Shown here: positions 1 to 11,682 of the stretch, piece after piece
How positions within the stretch are numbered: position 1 is the first letter of the stretch
Layout: each line of letters opens with the position of its first letter
Assembly (NCBI RefSeq): GCF_000801105.2
Contig: NC_079519.1
Location: 28,743,288 to 28,807,287 of the forward strand
Origin: Raphanus sativus
Taxonomy: Eukaryota > Streptophyta > Magnoliopsida > Brassicales > Brassicaceae
Direction: 5' to 3'
DNA length: 64,000 bases
Translations under genes and position numbers: made by a program
Notes under the pieces: generated by a model
Database searches by the model: none
What the model was told of the DNA's origin: nothing
What the model saw: only the letters and a program-made list of their open reading frames with translations

Positions 1-82
1 ACCCTAACAACATACTCTTCAGTAATAAACATATATCATAAACCTTTCTTTCCATGTCACATGGCGGTAGTGTGTTTTGCCT

Positions 83-1160
83 TCAGTCCTCGTGATCATC
101 CAATGTTGAATAGATTAACCTTAAAAAGGAAGTTAAAACATAAGTTAAAAACTGTCTGATTTATCACGATTCAGAGCAAAAGAGAGTGAAGACTGAAGAA
201 GAGGTTAATTTACCAGAAAATGGTGAGGAAGAGAGTGAGGATCATGTAGGCGAGTTTGAAGAGGCGTTTCTTCTTTTCCCAATCAAGCAAGTTGAAGATC
301 TCTGTCACATCTACCAAATGCTGTCTTTTCGAGTAACTAGCATCGAATAGAATAGAAAAGAAACATATACTCTTTAATATCTGAATGTTTTTAAAAACTT
401 GAGTTTATTAACAAAAAAAGAGACACTCACAGTTGGAAGTTGTAGTAGAGATAAGGGACGCCAAGTAGTGACATGAACCAGTGACCAGTGACGAGGTAGA
501 AGAAACATAGGAAGCCTTGAAGAATGAACTCAGGTAATACCACAAAGTTTATTCTTGATGCAGAGTCGTAAGGGTTGATGTAATCAAATTCCAGATCAGC
601 TAAGCAAATAAGCTGCAAGCCAAAACATAAGTTTAGTCTATCACAAGCAAAGCACAAGCAAAGCATAGAGAGACCTAACCAGAGCTTAATTTTATTAAAC
701 AACAACTACTTGCTAAAAAATCTAAGCAAGTAAGGACATGTAGAAATTCAAACAAGGCTGGATCTGAGCAAAGTCCAATGAAACATTAGCATTGAGCCTT
801 ATATTTTTTGGAGGTTTTTACGTACACAAATATGCCCCTGAATTATATTAAAAAATAAATAAATTAAAAAATGTTTCAAGCACTCAAAATCATCTGGCCT
901 TGGATTCAAAACACAATATTCATTAACCTATAAAAGAAATTTATGAATCGAACTTTAAATTAATCACATTTTTACAAAACTCAAAAACCAGTTCTTACAT
1001 AAGAATCATATGTTGCAAAAAAAAGGAGCTGTTAAAAGGTAAGAAGAAGAAGATTCGATAGAACCAAAGTTTGGGAATGAGACGGAACCTGGTAGACGAT
1101 GAATCCGACAAGAGTGATAAGGATTAAGAATGAAATAATCCATGTCCACACATCTCCCAT
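83..1160 (-). CDS. Cornichon family ER cargo receptor (At1g62880-like), 4 exons
   Basis: Cornichon proteins are small three-helix membrane proteins that help load cargo into COPII vesicles at the ER. Exons on the minus strand are 1160-1089, 612-431, 336-214 and 119-83; all introns are GT..AG and the joined frame gives 137 residues, the usual plant length. Exon 1 encodes [20 protein letters not shown], the first membrane helix. Exon 2 carries the conserved block starting [20 protein letters not shown] and the stretch [16 protein letters not shown]. Exon 3 has [20 protein letters not shown]. The last exon encodes only 12 residues, ending LDDHED. The acceptor of the 37-nt last exon is inferred from frame and the preceding pyrimidine tract. 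In Arabidopsis the cornichon gene At1g62880 neighbours At1g62870, whose orthologue lies at 24620 here, so this is probably the At1g62880 orthologue rather than another family member. Confidence 0.93.
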
Positions 1161-2960
1161 CCCTCTCTCTCTTTCTCTTTCTCTTCCTCTCCTAGCTACG
1201 CTACGCACAACAATTACCTCCTCTGGTTTATTCTTCTTCTTCTTCTATTTAAAGAACCTGGATCTCTACGATCATGCGACGAACAGAGTTACAGAGATGA
1301 ATTTCTGGTGAAAATTACTTTAACACTCCTGTCCTGTCTCTCTCCTCTGAGTTTCGTTTCTCTGATCGGAACTCTCTGTGTGGGGAAGAAAGGGAAAGTA
1401 CTAGACGTTCTGTTTTTGACTTTTTCTATGGACCGAATAAATCTATTCCCGGTTTGTACCGGTTTTTATTACCAACTTTTAATTATTGTACCGGTACCGA
1501 TTAAAAAGGTACGAATTTGAAGCTTTCTAATTCAAACTGTAAATGTAAATCTATCCAAAAATACATTTACTGAAACCGATCCAAAATGTGGATTTAAATT
1601 CGATGCCAAAAAAAAAAAAGTGGATTTAAATTCTTTTTACTCCAAAAACCTGGACGTGATAATAACCTATTAAAATGGATTTTGATCAATAAGAATCAAC
1701 AACACTATAATTAAGAGAGATCTGATGAGAAAATGTATCCAACGATTTAAAATGTATATGAGGCTTTAAAGTAAACCACCGGTTGGGCTTGGGGTGGTTT
1801 ACTCTCTGCCATATATTCACAAATCAGATGGAAACATGAAGACTTGAAGAGACTGACGAGAAGCCTTTGGGTGTTTGGAGCATACGAGACCTTTGGAGTT
1901 TCTTCAAAGTACAAGTTCAAATGCCTCATGCACTCCATTTAGCCATATGACTGTTGCCTCCATGTACGGTATATTATGGTCATCGACTGCGTGGTCCCTT
2001 TCTCACATGGCCGTAACTGTGCCGTTAATAGTCATTCCTTTTCAATGGTTACAAACTTACAATTCGAATTACAGTAGGGAGTGTCTAAGCGGAAAGTAGA
2101 GGTTGTGAGTAGTCCACAAATAGGTTTAGGCTGCATATTCATGGCAATTATTTGTGGAATGGTATTTCTTATGAATCAAGTAACTTGTTGTAATATTCTA
2201 ACTCAGCCTTTCAGCATGTTTTTTTTTTTGACAAAGGATATAAAAATAAGAGAAATTGGGCCGTATAGCCAAGGAAAAAAACATAATTCATGAGATAGCT
2301 AATTTACCTAATATAACGATACACAATGAGTGTTTCAAAAAAAAAACGATACACAATGTGTCTTTTGTATAATATTGCCATTCTACCCTTTCATTCTACC
2401 GGTAAAACCTACAAAACAATTATAATCTAAACTAATAACTAATGATTCTAAAAGAAAGACGTGGTCCATTGTCACTTCCGTTAGATTAATCAATTTTTTT
2501 TCTTCCTCACTGGTTGCAAGTAAGCGCTTTACTACTCTTCTGAAATTGTCAGCCAGACGACGGCGTTACAGTGACAGCGGAGAATAGTGTGAATATGTAT
2601 CTATTCCAATTTCTATCGTTGATTCATCTCAGATCTCTCAATTACGATACGTTTTTTAATTTTACCTTCAATTCTCTTCATCTAATGCTGTCTTATTTCT
2701 CATTTGCGATATAGTCAAAACTAAGGTAATCTTTTGGTAAATGGCCTCGTTGCCGTATCTGTTTTTTAGGGACGAAGTTCGCCATTCCATTCCTCTGTTT
2801 TGTTTTGTTTTTCCAAAATCAACATTTGTTCCGTTCCATATAGAATAAATTCTATACTATATGAACCTGTGTTATTTAGGATGAAAAATCTTAGTTCTAG
2901 ATACTAATAATGTGTTGTTTCATTCCTCTGTTCCATTTCGTGACGATCTTGGAGAGAGTT
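1161..2960. other. Intergenic, no gene recognised
   Basis: This stretch includes the promoter and 5' leader side of the cornichon gene, with a CT-rich tract at about 1157-1195. Short open frames here have no family signature. Patches near 1750-2290 have somewhat higher GC but show no spliceable coding structure that I can support. Confidence 0.5.
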
Positions 2961-2973
2961 TTTATAGAGTGGG

Positions 2974-3219
2974 TTGAAAGACAAGCAAGATGATACTGTC
3001 GAAAACATGGTTGCACTAATTGGTGATGATTATCTATTTAAGCACAACACATGGAATGGTGGAATTAAAGCAGATGATGTTAAGGTTAAGAAGGACCCCA
3101 AGTGGCGGCAGACTCAAGTGAAGGTCATGTACCTTGTGAATTGGATAGGCAAGATGGTCAGCAAGGTGGATAGACTGTGGCATTCACTCATGCGAGACGA
3201 GAAGCCAATAATAGTATAA
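2974..3219 (+). other. Unassigned 81-codon open frame, possible gene fragment
   Basis: The frame reads as a hydrophilic, Lys/Asp-rich peptide in its first half and then a segment with LVNWIGKMVSKVDRLW. Composition is more protein-like than the flanking AT-rich DNA, and the segment ends in a stop followed by AT-rich sequence. I do not recognise the family. It may be a remnant of a captured or decayed gene. There is no clear promoter, and no neighbouring exon can be joined with confidence. Confidence 0.2.
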
Positions 3220-3339
3220 TCATGTCTATGTAAAGTACATTTAACCGTTTCTATTCTATTTGATTCACATAAAATGGAAATACATCTTATTTGCATTCAT
3301 GTTTTACAATAGACGGTTTAATATCACTTTAACTTCTGA

Positions 3340-3845
3340 ATTCATACTAATATTTAATATTTGGATTAGAGTTTATATTTTCATTTAAGATTTAGTAATT
3401 ATTGGATTAGGTTTAGTTTCTGAAAAATTGGGATTACAATTGGGGAAATCATTAACTAATATCACTTAACCTTAGACATTTCAAAAGTTGAGAAATTAGT
3501 GAACTGCTCTTTTGATTGCAACTACATTTTTCCTGGTTCTATTCTACCGTACATGGAATGGAACTGCAATTTCTTGTAATTTGAGTTCTATATTATACAG
3601 TTTACTATCACATAATGTAGCTTACCAATTAATACTAGTATTCTTATTTTCATATCTGATATTTGGATTTGGGTTTATATTTCCATATAGGGTTTAGTGA
3701 TTAATTGATATAGTTTGTTTATATAAGTTTGGGGTTGTTATTTGTGAAGCATGTATATCATGATCTATATTATTTGCTATATATAATAGCAATACTATTT
3801 GCTATATATAATAGAAATACTATTTGATACGTAGAATAGTAATGT
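3340..3845. repeat. Degenerate direct duplication plus a 25-bp tandem repeat
   Basis: The segments near 3345-3430 and 3635-3720 share a diverged string containing a TATTTGGATT core followed by a GTTTATATTT block, which suggests an old local duplication. Immediately after, about 3767-3843 holds three head-to-tail copies of a 25-bp unit built around ACTATTTGCTATATATAATA, the third copy being diverged. No coding potential is apparent. Confidence 0.6.
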
Positions 3846-4630
3846 CTGTAACTTTATTCATCGTTACATCATACGTGTTAAATATGGATGGGACACACGT
3901 TATGTTGTTATGTAATTGTTTAGAGCCACAGAAAAAAGAACGACGTCATTTTAATCTCTCATTTATGACTGGAAACTTGTTAAAGGCAAGGACAAAACCG
4001 GACGATTTGAAGCTTAAATGTCAAACATTGCATTATGTCAAAATCAATATTACTTACCTAATTTGTGTTCAAAATATGGCTATTACACAAATAAGCCCTA
4101 AAAATAAAAGCCTTTCAGCATGTTTGTGAAACAGCTACGTACTTTCCCATATTTTCTGTGTTGCGGTCATCTAGCACTAACTTCTCTCTGGTTGTATGGC
4201 TATAAGCCTATAACAAGATCAGTGGATCGTAAGCTCATTTGAGGTATCATGATTAATATTTTCAAGTGGAACTTTATTTTTCCATGTAGATCAGATCACA
4301 CCCAACCGAGATCTCTAATTTCTATCGAACTAGAATCATCGGTCCAAACTTGACCAAATATATGGAGTTAGTTGACAAAAAATTGTAATCATTAGATTAA
4401 GTGGTACGGACGGTGAGATTCTCATCAAGGGCGATCTTTGCCACAACAATTTCAACCAATCATAAATAACCACTTTCGTTTTGATTGTATATATCTTTTT
4501 ATTCACTAATCTTTATATATAGTTTAATAAAAATAATAAATTTTAAACTAAGTTTATGATTAATATTAGCTCTAATTTGATTTTTTTTATTTAGTTATGT
4601 TAATATATATTTATTGGTTTTAAATTTTAG
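3846..4630. other. Intergenic, nothing identified
   Basis: AT-rich unique sequence. A 101-codon open frame starting at 3824 has low-complexity composition and no recognisable family. Confidence 0.5.
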
Positions 4631-4639
4631 TGCTGTGAT

Positions 4640-4940
4640 ATATATAAGGTTTAAAGTACGAGGTTTAGATTGAACCAAAAAAAAGTATGCGGTTTAGGAT
4701 TTAATATTAAATTTGAGACTAGTTTTTTTGAAAAGAGTAAATTTGAAAGTGTATTTTTAAAATTTAGTGTTCAACTTTGAAAATATTAGATTTAGTGTTT
4801 AGATTTATGATTTGAGGTTTAAAGTTTATGTATAGAGTTTAGGATTTGGAGTATAATGTTTGAGATTTAGATTTAAAATTTGAGATTAGATCTTTAATAT
4901 GGTTAAATTTTGAGTTTAAATTTAATATTTGAGATTATAA
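4640..4940. repeat. Degenerate GTTTAG/GTTTGAG-type minisatellite
   Basis: Many spaced, mutated copies of short units such as GGTTTAGATT, GTTTAGGATT, GAGGTTTAAAG and TTGAGATTAGA run through this stretch. The pattern resembles decayed plant telomere-like (TTTAGGG) interstitial repeats, but no intact telomere array remains. Confidence 0.5.
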
Positions 4941-5039
4941 TATGAAAATATTAGAGTTTTAACTTTAACGTTCGCCACGTAGCTCTCACGTTAAAAGTTA
5001 GAGTGGTTAATATCTATATTACCCTTAATGAATAAAATA

Positions 5040-6180
5040 TATAATTAAGGTAAAAATAAAAACGAAAATTACTTTATTTAATTATATAATTGATTAAAAT
5101 TAGTAATAGTAAGATTTATCCAAAATCTAAAAATATTTTAAAATATAAATATAATTCATATATGTATGGTGTGTTGTTATCTGAATTTTTTAAAATAAAG
5201 TTGAAAACATAAAGTATATAACTAAATATAATTAAATGATATTATTAATTTTATTTAATTGAAAAGAGAATAAGTGACTAAAAATATATATAATTAAGCT
5301 AAAAATAAAAACGAAAATTAATTTATTTGATTAATAATTGATTAAAATTAATAATAGTAAGATTTATCCAAAATCTAAAAATATTTTAACCAAAATAATA
5401 ATATTGATAATTTTTTTAAAAATAAGATAATTCTCATATATTGTGTTGTTATCTTAAAATATTTTTTAATTATAAAATTTAAAAATTAGGTATAAAACAA
5501 TTTATAATAATTAAGTGGTTAAAATCAATTTTGATTTTTATTAATATTATTATTTTTTTAAATAAGATAATTCTTATGAATTTTCTTGTTATACTAAAAT
5601 ATTTTTCAATCATAAAAGTTAAAATAAGATATAAAACAATTTATAATAATTAAGTGGTTAAAGTCAATATTACCTTTAATGAATTTTATATATAATTAAT
5701 TATATAATTAAAAACGATTTTTAATATTAGAATTTTTTAAATATGATGATTCTTATATATTGTGTTGTTATCTTAAAATTTATTTTTTCAATTATAAAAG
5801 ATATAAAATAACATATAAACTATTTATAATTAAATATTAACCAACTAAAACCATTTTGTATAAATATATTTTCTAAGATATTTCTATATAATTAAAAACA
5901 AATTTATATTAATCAGATTAATTTTTAATAAAATAAGATAACTTATATATTGTGTTGCTATCTTGAAATTATTATTTTTGTTATAAAAGTTAAAAATAAG
6001 ATATATAACAATTTATTTATATCTTTACTATTATATATGAATTTATTATATAGTTAAAACAAATTTATATTAATAATATTAATTATTTTTAAAAATAAGA
6101 TAATTCTTATGTATTGTGTTGTTATCTTAAAATAACTATTTCTATTATAAAAGTTAAAAATTAATATATTAAACAATCTA
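5040..6180. repeat. Decayed AT-rich tandem array, unit about 140-270 bp
   Basis: A core word close to TTGTGTTGTTATCTTAAAAT recurs in the same orientation near 5170, 5440, 5575, 5760, 5950 and 6115. Each time it is followed by an ATTATAAAAGTTAAAA-like block and an AATAAGATAATTCTTAT-like block. A second, better conserved pair lies at about 5040-5140 and 5285-5390 and shares AGTAAGATTTATCCAAAATC. The units differ by many indels. There is no coding potential. It is best described as an old satellite-like or expanded element-internal repeat. Confidence 0.7.
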
Positions 6181-6866
6181 TCTATCTAAACTATTATTTG
6201 AGAAGTGAATTTGCTTATTTGTGATGCTATTCATAATTTTACATTTACTCATATTTTTTGCTTAATTATTAATATTAATTAATAAATAATTTTAGTGATT
6301 TAACCGATAATTGGTCATTATCTTAAAAATAATTAAAATATGCTAAAGATAATATCATAGCTAAACTTATACATATAATTTAGTAATATTAAAGTATTAC
6401 ATATATGTTTATAATTACCCATAAATAATTATAAACTTAGATAAAATTACTTATGTATACTATTATTATATGTTTAAAATCACTTATAATAATACAAATA
6501 TCAAAAGCATTGATACAATAATAATTTATTACTATATATAATAATAAATACATATAATAATTTATTATTATATGTTTAAAAGTATAATAGATTTTGATCA
6601 AAAAAAATATAATAGATATGTAGCGTTTCGTATATAAAAACAAAATTGTGACAAAAAGATATATTGTAGATTAGGCACAAAATTATGATTAAACAGTAGC
6701 AAAAGGATTTTTTTTTTTTAGATTGACCATGATTTTTAGCTATATTTTAAAATTTAAATTGTCGCTGAATTTTTTTATTTTGTAACAACTTTGTCGTTGT
6801 TTTACCACGATTAGAATATCCACATTTTTTTATGTAGTAGCTTTTGCGTCTATTTTGTGGCTATCC

Positions 6867-6904
<38 letters not shown>

Positions 6905-7960
6905 CTATCCAAGATTTTTGTTAGTATGTGGACATAGATTCCCAAATTATGAAGAATTTTTTTATTAACTTTTTTAAAAATGATTGTAGTCTTCAAAATT
7001 TCAAATTCGACAGGTCGATGTTAATATTCTGGAAGATTACTTGGTTCTCGGCTCACTCACCTTCCAACTATAAATAAAAGAATTTCAGGCTGTCTCGTAC
7101 AACATTTTTTTTGGTTATGCGAAAGCTGTTCGTTAAGGTCAATAAGATTATGGAGACTTTTGTAATTATTATTTTATACATCTCTATGATATTCTTTGGC
7201 GTGCAAACAACCTAACCAAACATAGTGAAACATGCAGTCTAATATAAATTTGCTACGTACAAACGCGTAATGCTTTGTCAGTGATATTATGTATAATATT
7301 TTTTTTTTTTTTTTTTTTTACATAATGTGAGCTTTGAGATTAAACGTAAGTAAGAAAGCCCCAAGGTTGCATTGTATTATCATTCACACGATTTATTATT
7401 ATTAAACACCAAAGATAGATTATGTATAATATTGTATTATAAAAACAAATTTAAGTGTTGGCAAGAATAAACTCAAGATAATTGGGTTGACAAAAAAAAA
7501 ACTCAAGATAATTGAATGTACAAAATCATTGAGTTATGAATTGATTTAAGTTTTATCTGTTTAAAAAACGAATCAATAATTAAAATATAATTTATATCTA
7601 AATCTGGTAATATGCTGGCATGTCTGAAAGCGATAACATAAAAAACGTTGATATAACAACCGAAAGCCGCTTTGGTGTTTTACTCTCACATTAATAAATG
7701 TACTAGAAAATGTGCCTTCTACTCAATATTAGAAAGTGTGCTTGTTACTCAATACTAGAAAATGCGCATTGTTTATTCAACGTTTAAACAAATGATTTCA
7801 TAAAATTAAAATTCAATTTTTACCAAAAATGAAAACATTCTTTAAATTCAATAGACAAAAAAACGATGAACAAACTGAATTAGATTATGTGTTGCACAAC
7901 ATCCATTGACACATTCAATAACTCGATTGCTTAACTTAAACTAACAAAAATAACAATGAC
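6181..7960. other. AT-rich intergenic region with a long poly(T) tract
   Basis: No gene is visible. A run of more than 30 T lies at about 6870-6904 and is flanked on both sides by the word CTATCCAAGATTTTT. A second poly(T) run of about 20 lies near 7300-7319. The remainder is low-complexity AT-rich sequence. Confidence 0.6.
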
Positions 7961-7967
7961 TAACATC

Positions 7968-8210
7968 TAGGGATGGACATAGAACAAATATTAGCATTAT
8001 TTTATTATCTATGATTTACTTCATATTTTACAGATATTTAATTTTTGATTTGTTTTACTTCAAAAATACAGATTTTAGGATAACTAGATATTCAAATGTA
8101 TATGAATATTTACAGATATTTACAAATACTTACGAATATTCCCTCTTTTTGTTTAATATGAATAATCTAGAAAAAATCTATAGAAATTTGCTTTAAAATA
8201 TTTTGACATG
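7968..8210 (+). mobile_element. Probable left part of a decayed hAT-type MITE
   Basis: The segment begins TAGGGATGGACA at about 7970, close to the TAGGNNTGGGCA terminus of the hAT-type MITEs at 22727, 47951 and 61406. It continues with their characteristic content: repeated ACAGATATTTA and ATATTCAAATG words, then AATATGAATAATC before an AT-rich interior. The matching right half seems to be at about 11095-11260. The copy is diverged and no target duplication was resolved. Confidence 0.4.
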
Positions 8211-8416
8211 ATACAAAAAAAGAAGCAGTGAAAATACATGTTTTCTAAATTTTAAATTAGTTAAAATAATAATAAGACAAAACTTAAGAAAAATCATAGT
8301 TGTCATATTTTTTTTTATTTTTTCTTTGATTTTGTGAACATAATTTATTAAATTATATGTTACAATAATAGTTATATAAAACTTATAAATTTAATACTCT
8401 AAATTTAATTAAGATA

Positions 8417-8880
8417 CTAGATTTTGACCCGTTCTTAAAAGGACGGGTATATTTTTTCATTTTACATTTAATTTTTTTGAATATATGTGTTTTTCGTCAT
8501 ATTTATGTTTTTTTATTGTATAGTATTTCTTTTAATGATTAATAAGAGGTTTTAATCAATACTATTAAATTTGGAATATGTTCAATTGATATTAGTTGAG
8601 TCCAATTTAAAATATACCCGCCCTGATAAAAAACAGGAATATGACCTATTGATATATGTGCGATCCAACTATTTTAATACAATTATTAAAATCTCTTATT
8701 AATCATTTTAAAACATATTATACATTGAAAACACACAAATTTAAATAAAAAATTTAAAGGACGGATATATTTTTGTTTTATTTTCAATTTAGAAATTCAG
8801 TTTTTATATTTGTGTTTTTACTCATATTTATGTTTTGTATAATTTTTTCGTAAATGATTAATAATTAAAAAATATATATT
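8417..8880 (-). mobile_element. Helitron 3' terminus and a second copy of its subterminal region
   Basis: Read on the minus strand, the sequence ends with a GACGGGT-type hairpin, then CAAAATCTAG followed by T. This is the CTRR-T form of a Helitron 3' end and is related to the ends at 28058, 30045 and 60209. The region inside this end (about 8434-8555) is repeated in diverged form at about 8757-8875 (ACGGGTATATTTTT and the CATATTTATGTTTT block). The opposite, TC-starting end was not found, so the element is truncated or nested. Confidence 0.55.
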
Positions 8881-9321
8881 TTATTAAAATAGCTGGACTA
8901 CACCAGTATTAATAGGTAGTGATGATGTTTTAACAGAATAGATTGTACCAAATTCTTGTGTAATTATTAAGCAAGCTTATTCTTTACACCAATCCATATT
9001 TTATATTATGAAAATGCATTTTTTTTGTTTTGAAAACCTATTTTGTTATTTTAAATACTTTTTATTTCTATAAATTGCAAGTTTTCATATTTTATACTTT
9101 ATTACATCTATACATTCATTGTTTAGATTTTTACAATTAAAATAACTTTAATTTTATTGAACTTTTTTTGAATTTTTTTTATTGAACTTGCTAAGTGGAT
9201 TTATATTTGCTTCAGATGTAAATTGTATTGATTAAATGAGGTAGTGAAAAGCTATTCATTATTTTATGGAATATGACATAATTGGTCAATATATATCTCT
9301 TTTTCATTATAAATTTAAGAT

Positions 9322-9530
9322 GTTGAACCGGTCTTGTGGTCAAGTGGCAGTGGTCGACGGATCTGGGATGCTAACACGTTTCATGTTCGATCCTGCTCTT
9401 ATGCGAAACTAAGTCACATTGCTTTATTCATCTAACGCGGATATGAGTATATGCTTTAGGACCCATTTGAATGCGAAGGAGTTCATCCCGAAATTAACGG
9501 CTCTCCTGAATTCAACCAAATTAAATAAAA
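9322..9530 (+). mobile_element. tRNA-derived SINE (putative)
   Basis: An A-box-like TGGTCAAGTGGCAGTGG lies at about 9338 and a B-box-like TGTTCGATCCTG at about 9383. The spacing of roughly 40 bp is typical of a pol III internal promoter in tRNA-derived SINEs. The following non-tRNA body runs to an A-rich tail near 9525. It cannot fold as a functional tRNA. Exact ends and target duplication are uncertain. Confidence 0.55.
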
Positions 9531-9539
9531 TTTTAGCAA

Positions 9540-10120
9540 ATCAAAATCCAAAATGTTCGTATTTTCAAAAAGAAAAATAGAAAAGTCAAAGCATTAAAAA
9601 GCCACTTGATTTCTTTTAATTTAACCAACTGTAATTTTTTCATGCTGTTCTTCTTTCTCTCCCTCTAAAACCTAATTCAGCCGCTCTTTTCAAAAAAAAA
9701 TTTCATAGTTCTTAAATTTATATAGCAAACCACAAACACTTAAGAATAAATAGGATTTTACACAAACTAATACTATACGTAATATTTTCAACTTTCTGCG
9801 TTTTAGACTGAGCAGAAAGAAGTCACGACGAACCACCTCCGTCAAAGATCTCTACACAGAATAAAATATATGTTTTACAGAATCTGTGTTGGTTAATCAT
9901 AAAACATAAAATGAAATAAATAAATTATAAATTATCATAGACAGAGTTATGGGTTCCTAAAATATAGGAAATAAAGAAGAGGTTACAAACTTACAATATA
10001 AGTAATATTAGATTTAGCTGCAGTTATAAAATAGTTGGTTTATTTTTTAAAGTAAGTTATAGTTGTTGGACTAAACCTAGATCAATAGGGCATACTTCAA
10101 CTTTAATAGTATTAACTAAA
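9540..10120. other. Intergenic, nothing identified
   Basis: AT-rich sequence with no gene and no clear element ends. Confidence 0.5.
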
Positions 10121-10121
10121 T

Positions 10122-10260
10122 TCTGACCCGCTCTTTCAAGAGCGGGTATATATTTTTTTTTGAGAAATTTAATTTTAATATTTGTGTTATTTTTTGTCAT
10201 CATATTTGTGTTTAATATTAATGTAATTTAATATAATTTTTGGTAACTGTATTAAATATA
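10122..10260 (-). mobile_element. Decayed Helitron-like terminus
   Basis: The sequence ACCCGCTCTTTCAAGAGCGGGT forms a hairpin next to a degraded CTARA-type end at about 10122. It is followed by a TTTGTGTTATTTTTTGTCAT block also seen beside the Helitron end at 8417. It is probably another, older copy of the same family; the other end was not identified. Confidence 0.45.
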
Positions 10261-11090
10261 TCAAATTACATAATTATACACTTAAGTTATATGTATTCCA
10301 GAAATTATTTTTAAATTTTATTCCTAAAGTTTATATTTTATATTTTTAGTAGTTATCTAACATAATTAAATAATATGTGTACCAAAAACCCCAACTTAGA
10401 ATCATCCCAAAAATCAAAGTCTCATACTCTATTAGATCTGGTATATACTCGAAATATATTCGAAACAGTTCTTAAAGTGTTATATCCGAAAATCAATATT
10501 AAATCTAACATGCACCGAAAACCAAACAAAATTGTTAAAAATATTTGAAAAAATAATTTGTAATATATGTATATATATGTGTGTGTAAATTGATTAATAT
10601 GGTATTCACTAATTTTACGTAAATCACATTTAATAAATATTTTTAATTGAATAACTTATTTAAAACCCATTAAACTAAAACCCGTAAGAATATATTTATA
10701 TATAATACTTCCATAATAAAAATATCAAATCAATATTAAAAATATACTCAGAATTTAAATTAGATGTTGACCATGTAATTGGATATCGAATTGAAGATGA
10801 CAGAAACCTTAAGTATATATCAGAGAGAAAACGGTGGTTACATCCATTTTTATAATGTTTGTAATTAATTCGATGCAATGGTGCGTGCGATTATTACGCT
10901 GAAGTAAACATAATTCGATTGGCCCAGCCCTATTATTATGCTGAGTGGTAGTTATATCCGTGATATATAATTATATATGCAGTTAGTATTTTTTAAGTAT
11001 AGATAGTTGAAAATAATTAGTTGGACACAACCTGATATCAACTGGTCACACTGAAAAATTAATAGAATAGATACATTGATTTATATATCT
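10261..11090. other. Intergenic, nothing identified
   Basis: AT-rich sequence. A 60-codon minus-strand open frame at 10696-10878 has no family signature. Confidence 0.5.
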
Positions 11091-11094
11091 ACTA

Positions 11095-11260
11095 GAGCGG
11101 AGTGAATATTTTCTTACTAAAATTTTAGTATTTGAGATTTTTTTTTGTTTATAACGGATATTAATTTTTAATTTTTAATTTGTTTGGAAAGTTTACAAAT
11201 ATCCGAAAGAAAAAAAATCAAATAAAAACAAATAAAAAATCAAATCAAATCAAATTTAAA
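11095..11260 (+). mobile_element. Probable right part of a decayed hAT-type MITE
   Basis: The order of words (AAAATTTTAGTATTTG, then GATATTAATTTTTAATT, then a TTTGGAAAG block, then AAATATCCGAAA and repeated AATCAAAT) matches the right third of the MITE at 22727-23412. The terminus near 11265 is degraded. With the left part at 7968 it suggests one old insertion later split by Helitrons and a SINE. Confidence 0.35.
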
Positions 11261-11581
11261 AGATAAATGTCAGAGATGGTTCTCTGCATTAACTTGCTCA
11301 GTTCATAAAAGAAAAAAGAAAAAAGAAATCATGTTAACAAATTGGATAAATGATTAAAGAAAAAAGTTATAAAAACGTATATAAAAGGTGATGTCTAGCT
11401 GGACAGATAAAAATAATGTGAAAGAGGAACGTACGCATATTTTTAGCAAGGTCCAAAGTTGTCGTCACGATTGGAACAAAAATCATTTAAAAACTAAAGA
11501 GGAAAAAACTTGACGACCAACGTGACGTTTGACATGCAAGACTAATCATTAAAATCCTAATGCACGTATTATCTCACCCAC

Positions 11582-11589
11582 TATATATT
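11582..11589 (+). promoter_or_regulatory. TATA-like box of the carbonic anhydrase gene
   Basis: TATATATT lies about 100 bp upstream of the ATG at 11683 and is followed by a CT-rich leader, as expected for a plant core promoter. No transcript evidence is available. Confidence 0.4.
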
Positions 11590-11682
11590 ATGCTTCCAAG
11601 TTGGCATCTTAGATTAAAAACAACTGATCCAACTCATCTCTCTCGGACATCTATCTCCGCTTTCTCTCTTTGAAAAACAAAG

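Noticed and set aside
9337..9395. tRNA gene suggested by A- and B-box motifs
   Set aside because: The segment does not fold into a cloverleaf and has a SINE-like body and A-rich end; reported as a SINE instead.
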